In this document: positions 63,500-64,000 of the stretch, piece after piece
Layout: every line of letters begins with the position of its first letter
How positions within the stretch are numbered: the first letter of the stretch is position 1
Assembly: GCA_011523825.1 (NCBI GenBank)
Contig: WTFX01000002.1
Span: 1-64,000, forward strand
Reading direction: 5' to 3'
Source of the DNA: Microthrixaceae bacterium
GTDB lineage: Bacteria > Actinomycetota > Acidimicrobiia > Acidimicrobiales > Poriferisodalaceae
DNA length: 64,000 nucleotides
Notes under the pieces: model-generated
Database searches by the model: none
Seen by the model: only the letters and a program-made list of their open reading frames with translations
Told to the model about the DNA's origin: nothing
Position numbers and translations under genes: made by a program

Positions 63500-64000
63500 T
63501 CAATCGCCGTCGACGATGGCCTTGACACCCTCGACCACTCGCTGCATGTTGGCCCGCAGCACGGCCCGGCGCCGGTTCAGCACCCGCTGCTCCTTGGCGG
63601 GGTCGCGCAGTGCCATGGGCACGGTGCCGTTGTTCTCCTGGCCGATGAGCATCGAGAACCGCAGCCGGCTGCCGCCGCCCTGCTCGGCGAGATCGAACCG
63701 CCACACCGCACCCGGCTTCTCGGTGTCGGTGACCCGCCACTCGAACGCTGTGCGCTCCTCCCAGGCGGTCACGATGCAGTCGGTCTCCCAGTCGAAAACG
63801 TCGGGGATGGAGTTGCGGCCGCGGAACGTCGAGCCCACGCCCGGATCGCCCTCCGAGGTCCACCCGGCGCCCAGGAATTCTTCGGAGAACTGCGCCGGCA
63901 TGCTGATGTCGGTGATGACCTCCCAGACCGCACGGGGTCGGGCGTCGGTGTCGATCTCGGCCACCACACCCTGCACGTCGGCCACCCGGGCGGTGCCGTC
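63500..64000 (-). CDS. SRPBCC (START-like) family protein, possibly cut by the window edge
   Basis: At least 161 residues. A typical SRPBCC ligand-binding fold: VVAEIDTDARPRAVWEVITDISMPAQFSEEF at the front, GVGSTFRGRNS in the middle, FEWRVTDTEKPGAVWRFDL, and a long C-terminal helix. A GTG at 63985 would give a sensible start, but the frame stays open to the edge, so the true start may lie outside. Such proteins bind hydrophobic small molecules. Nothing here shows the ligand. It converges with the binding-protein genes across a strong hairpin. Confidence 0.8.
   Translation of the reverse strand, partial: DGTARVADVQGVVAEIDTDARPRAVWEVITDISMPAQFSEEFLGAGWTSEGDPGVGSTFRGRNSIPDVFDWETDCIVTAWEERTAFEWRVTDTEKPGAVWRFDLAEQGGGSRLRFSMLIGQENNGTVPMALRDPAKEQRVLNRRRAVLRANMQRVVEGVKAIVDGD

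Overview
The window is GC-rich, densely coded chromosomal DNA from an actinobacterium, most likely of the class Acidimicrobiia. The grounds are many GTG starts, 4-base ATGA/GTGA gene overlaps, an actinobacterial-type MurA, SerC and GltX, gatCAB with a tRNA-Gln, and lipoproteins with acidic linkers. The class-level placement is inference. No phage, IS element, CRISPR array, rRNA or origin was seen. No stretch longer than 300 bases lacks a gene. The longest empty stretch is 52584-52811, which holds only a weak promoter candidate and the livG ribosome binding site.

Layout. 73-10004: ammonium channel, hisI and glpX, a 2-hydroxyglutarate oxidase, a hydrolase with an MFS transporter, murA, meaB, and an SRPBCC-kinase fusion. 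10187-12917: cysteine desulfurase, mnmA and a small anchored protein, chained by ATGA overlaps. 12914-19566: ligA, a membrane protein and gatCAB. 19597-22378: a MATE transporter and a secreted sugar-dehydrogenase-like lipoprotein. 22420-26080: ilvBNC behind a probable attenuator. 26159-30949: yqgE, an RDD protein, and serC divergent from an aminotransferase and serA. 31265-41084 (minus strand): an oligopeptide ABC transporter followed by two amidohydrolases and a CobW GTPase. Divergent from it, 41182-44430 holds an SsuD-like flavin monooxygenase and a very unusual single protein joining a glutamine amidotransferase domain to a complete cytochrome P450. 44449-49864: leuDC, greA, leuB, cimA. 49928-52583: two unknown genes, gltX and tRNA-Gln(CTG). 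52812-63352: a branched-chain-amino-acid-type ABC system with one ATPase pair, two permease pairs and two tandem, nearly identical binding proteins. An SRPBCC gene runs off or nearly off the right edge.

How the genes work together. cimA, leuCD, leuB and ilvBNC make most of a pyruvate/citramalate route to isoleucine, plus parts of leucine and valine synthesis. gltX, gatCAB and a tRNA-Gln with a U1-A72 pair form an indirect Gln-tRNA pathway. The peptide transporter, the amidohydrolases with a translationally coupled metallochaperone, the flavin monooxygenase and the amidotransferase-P450 fusion look like one catabolic or modification island for an imported amide or peptide-like compound. This island is the best candidate here for an undescribed system.

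A second theme is short-leader transcription. About a dozen genes have a TANNNT or CANNNT hexamer 6-11 bases before the start codon, which implies leaderless or nearly leaderless mRNAs. This pattern also decides several start choices.
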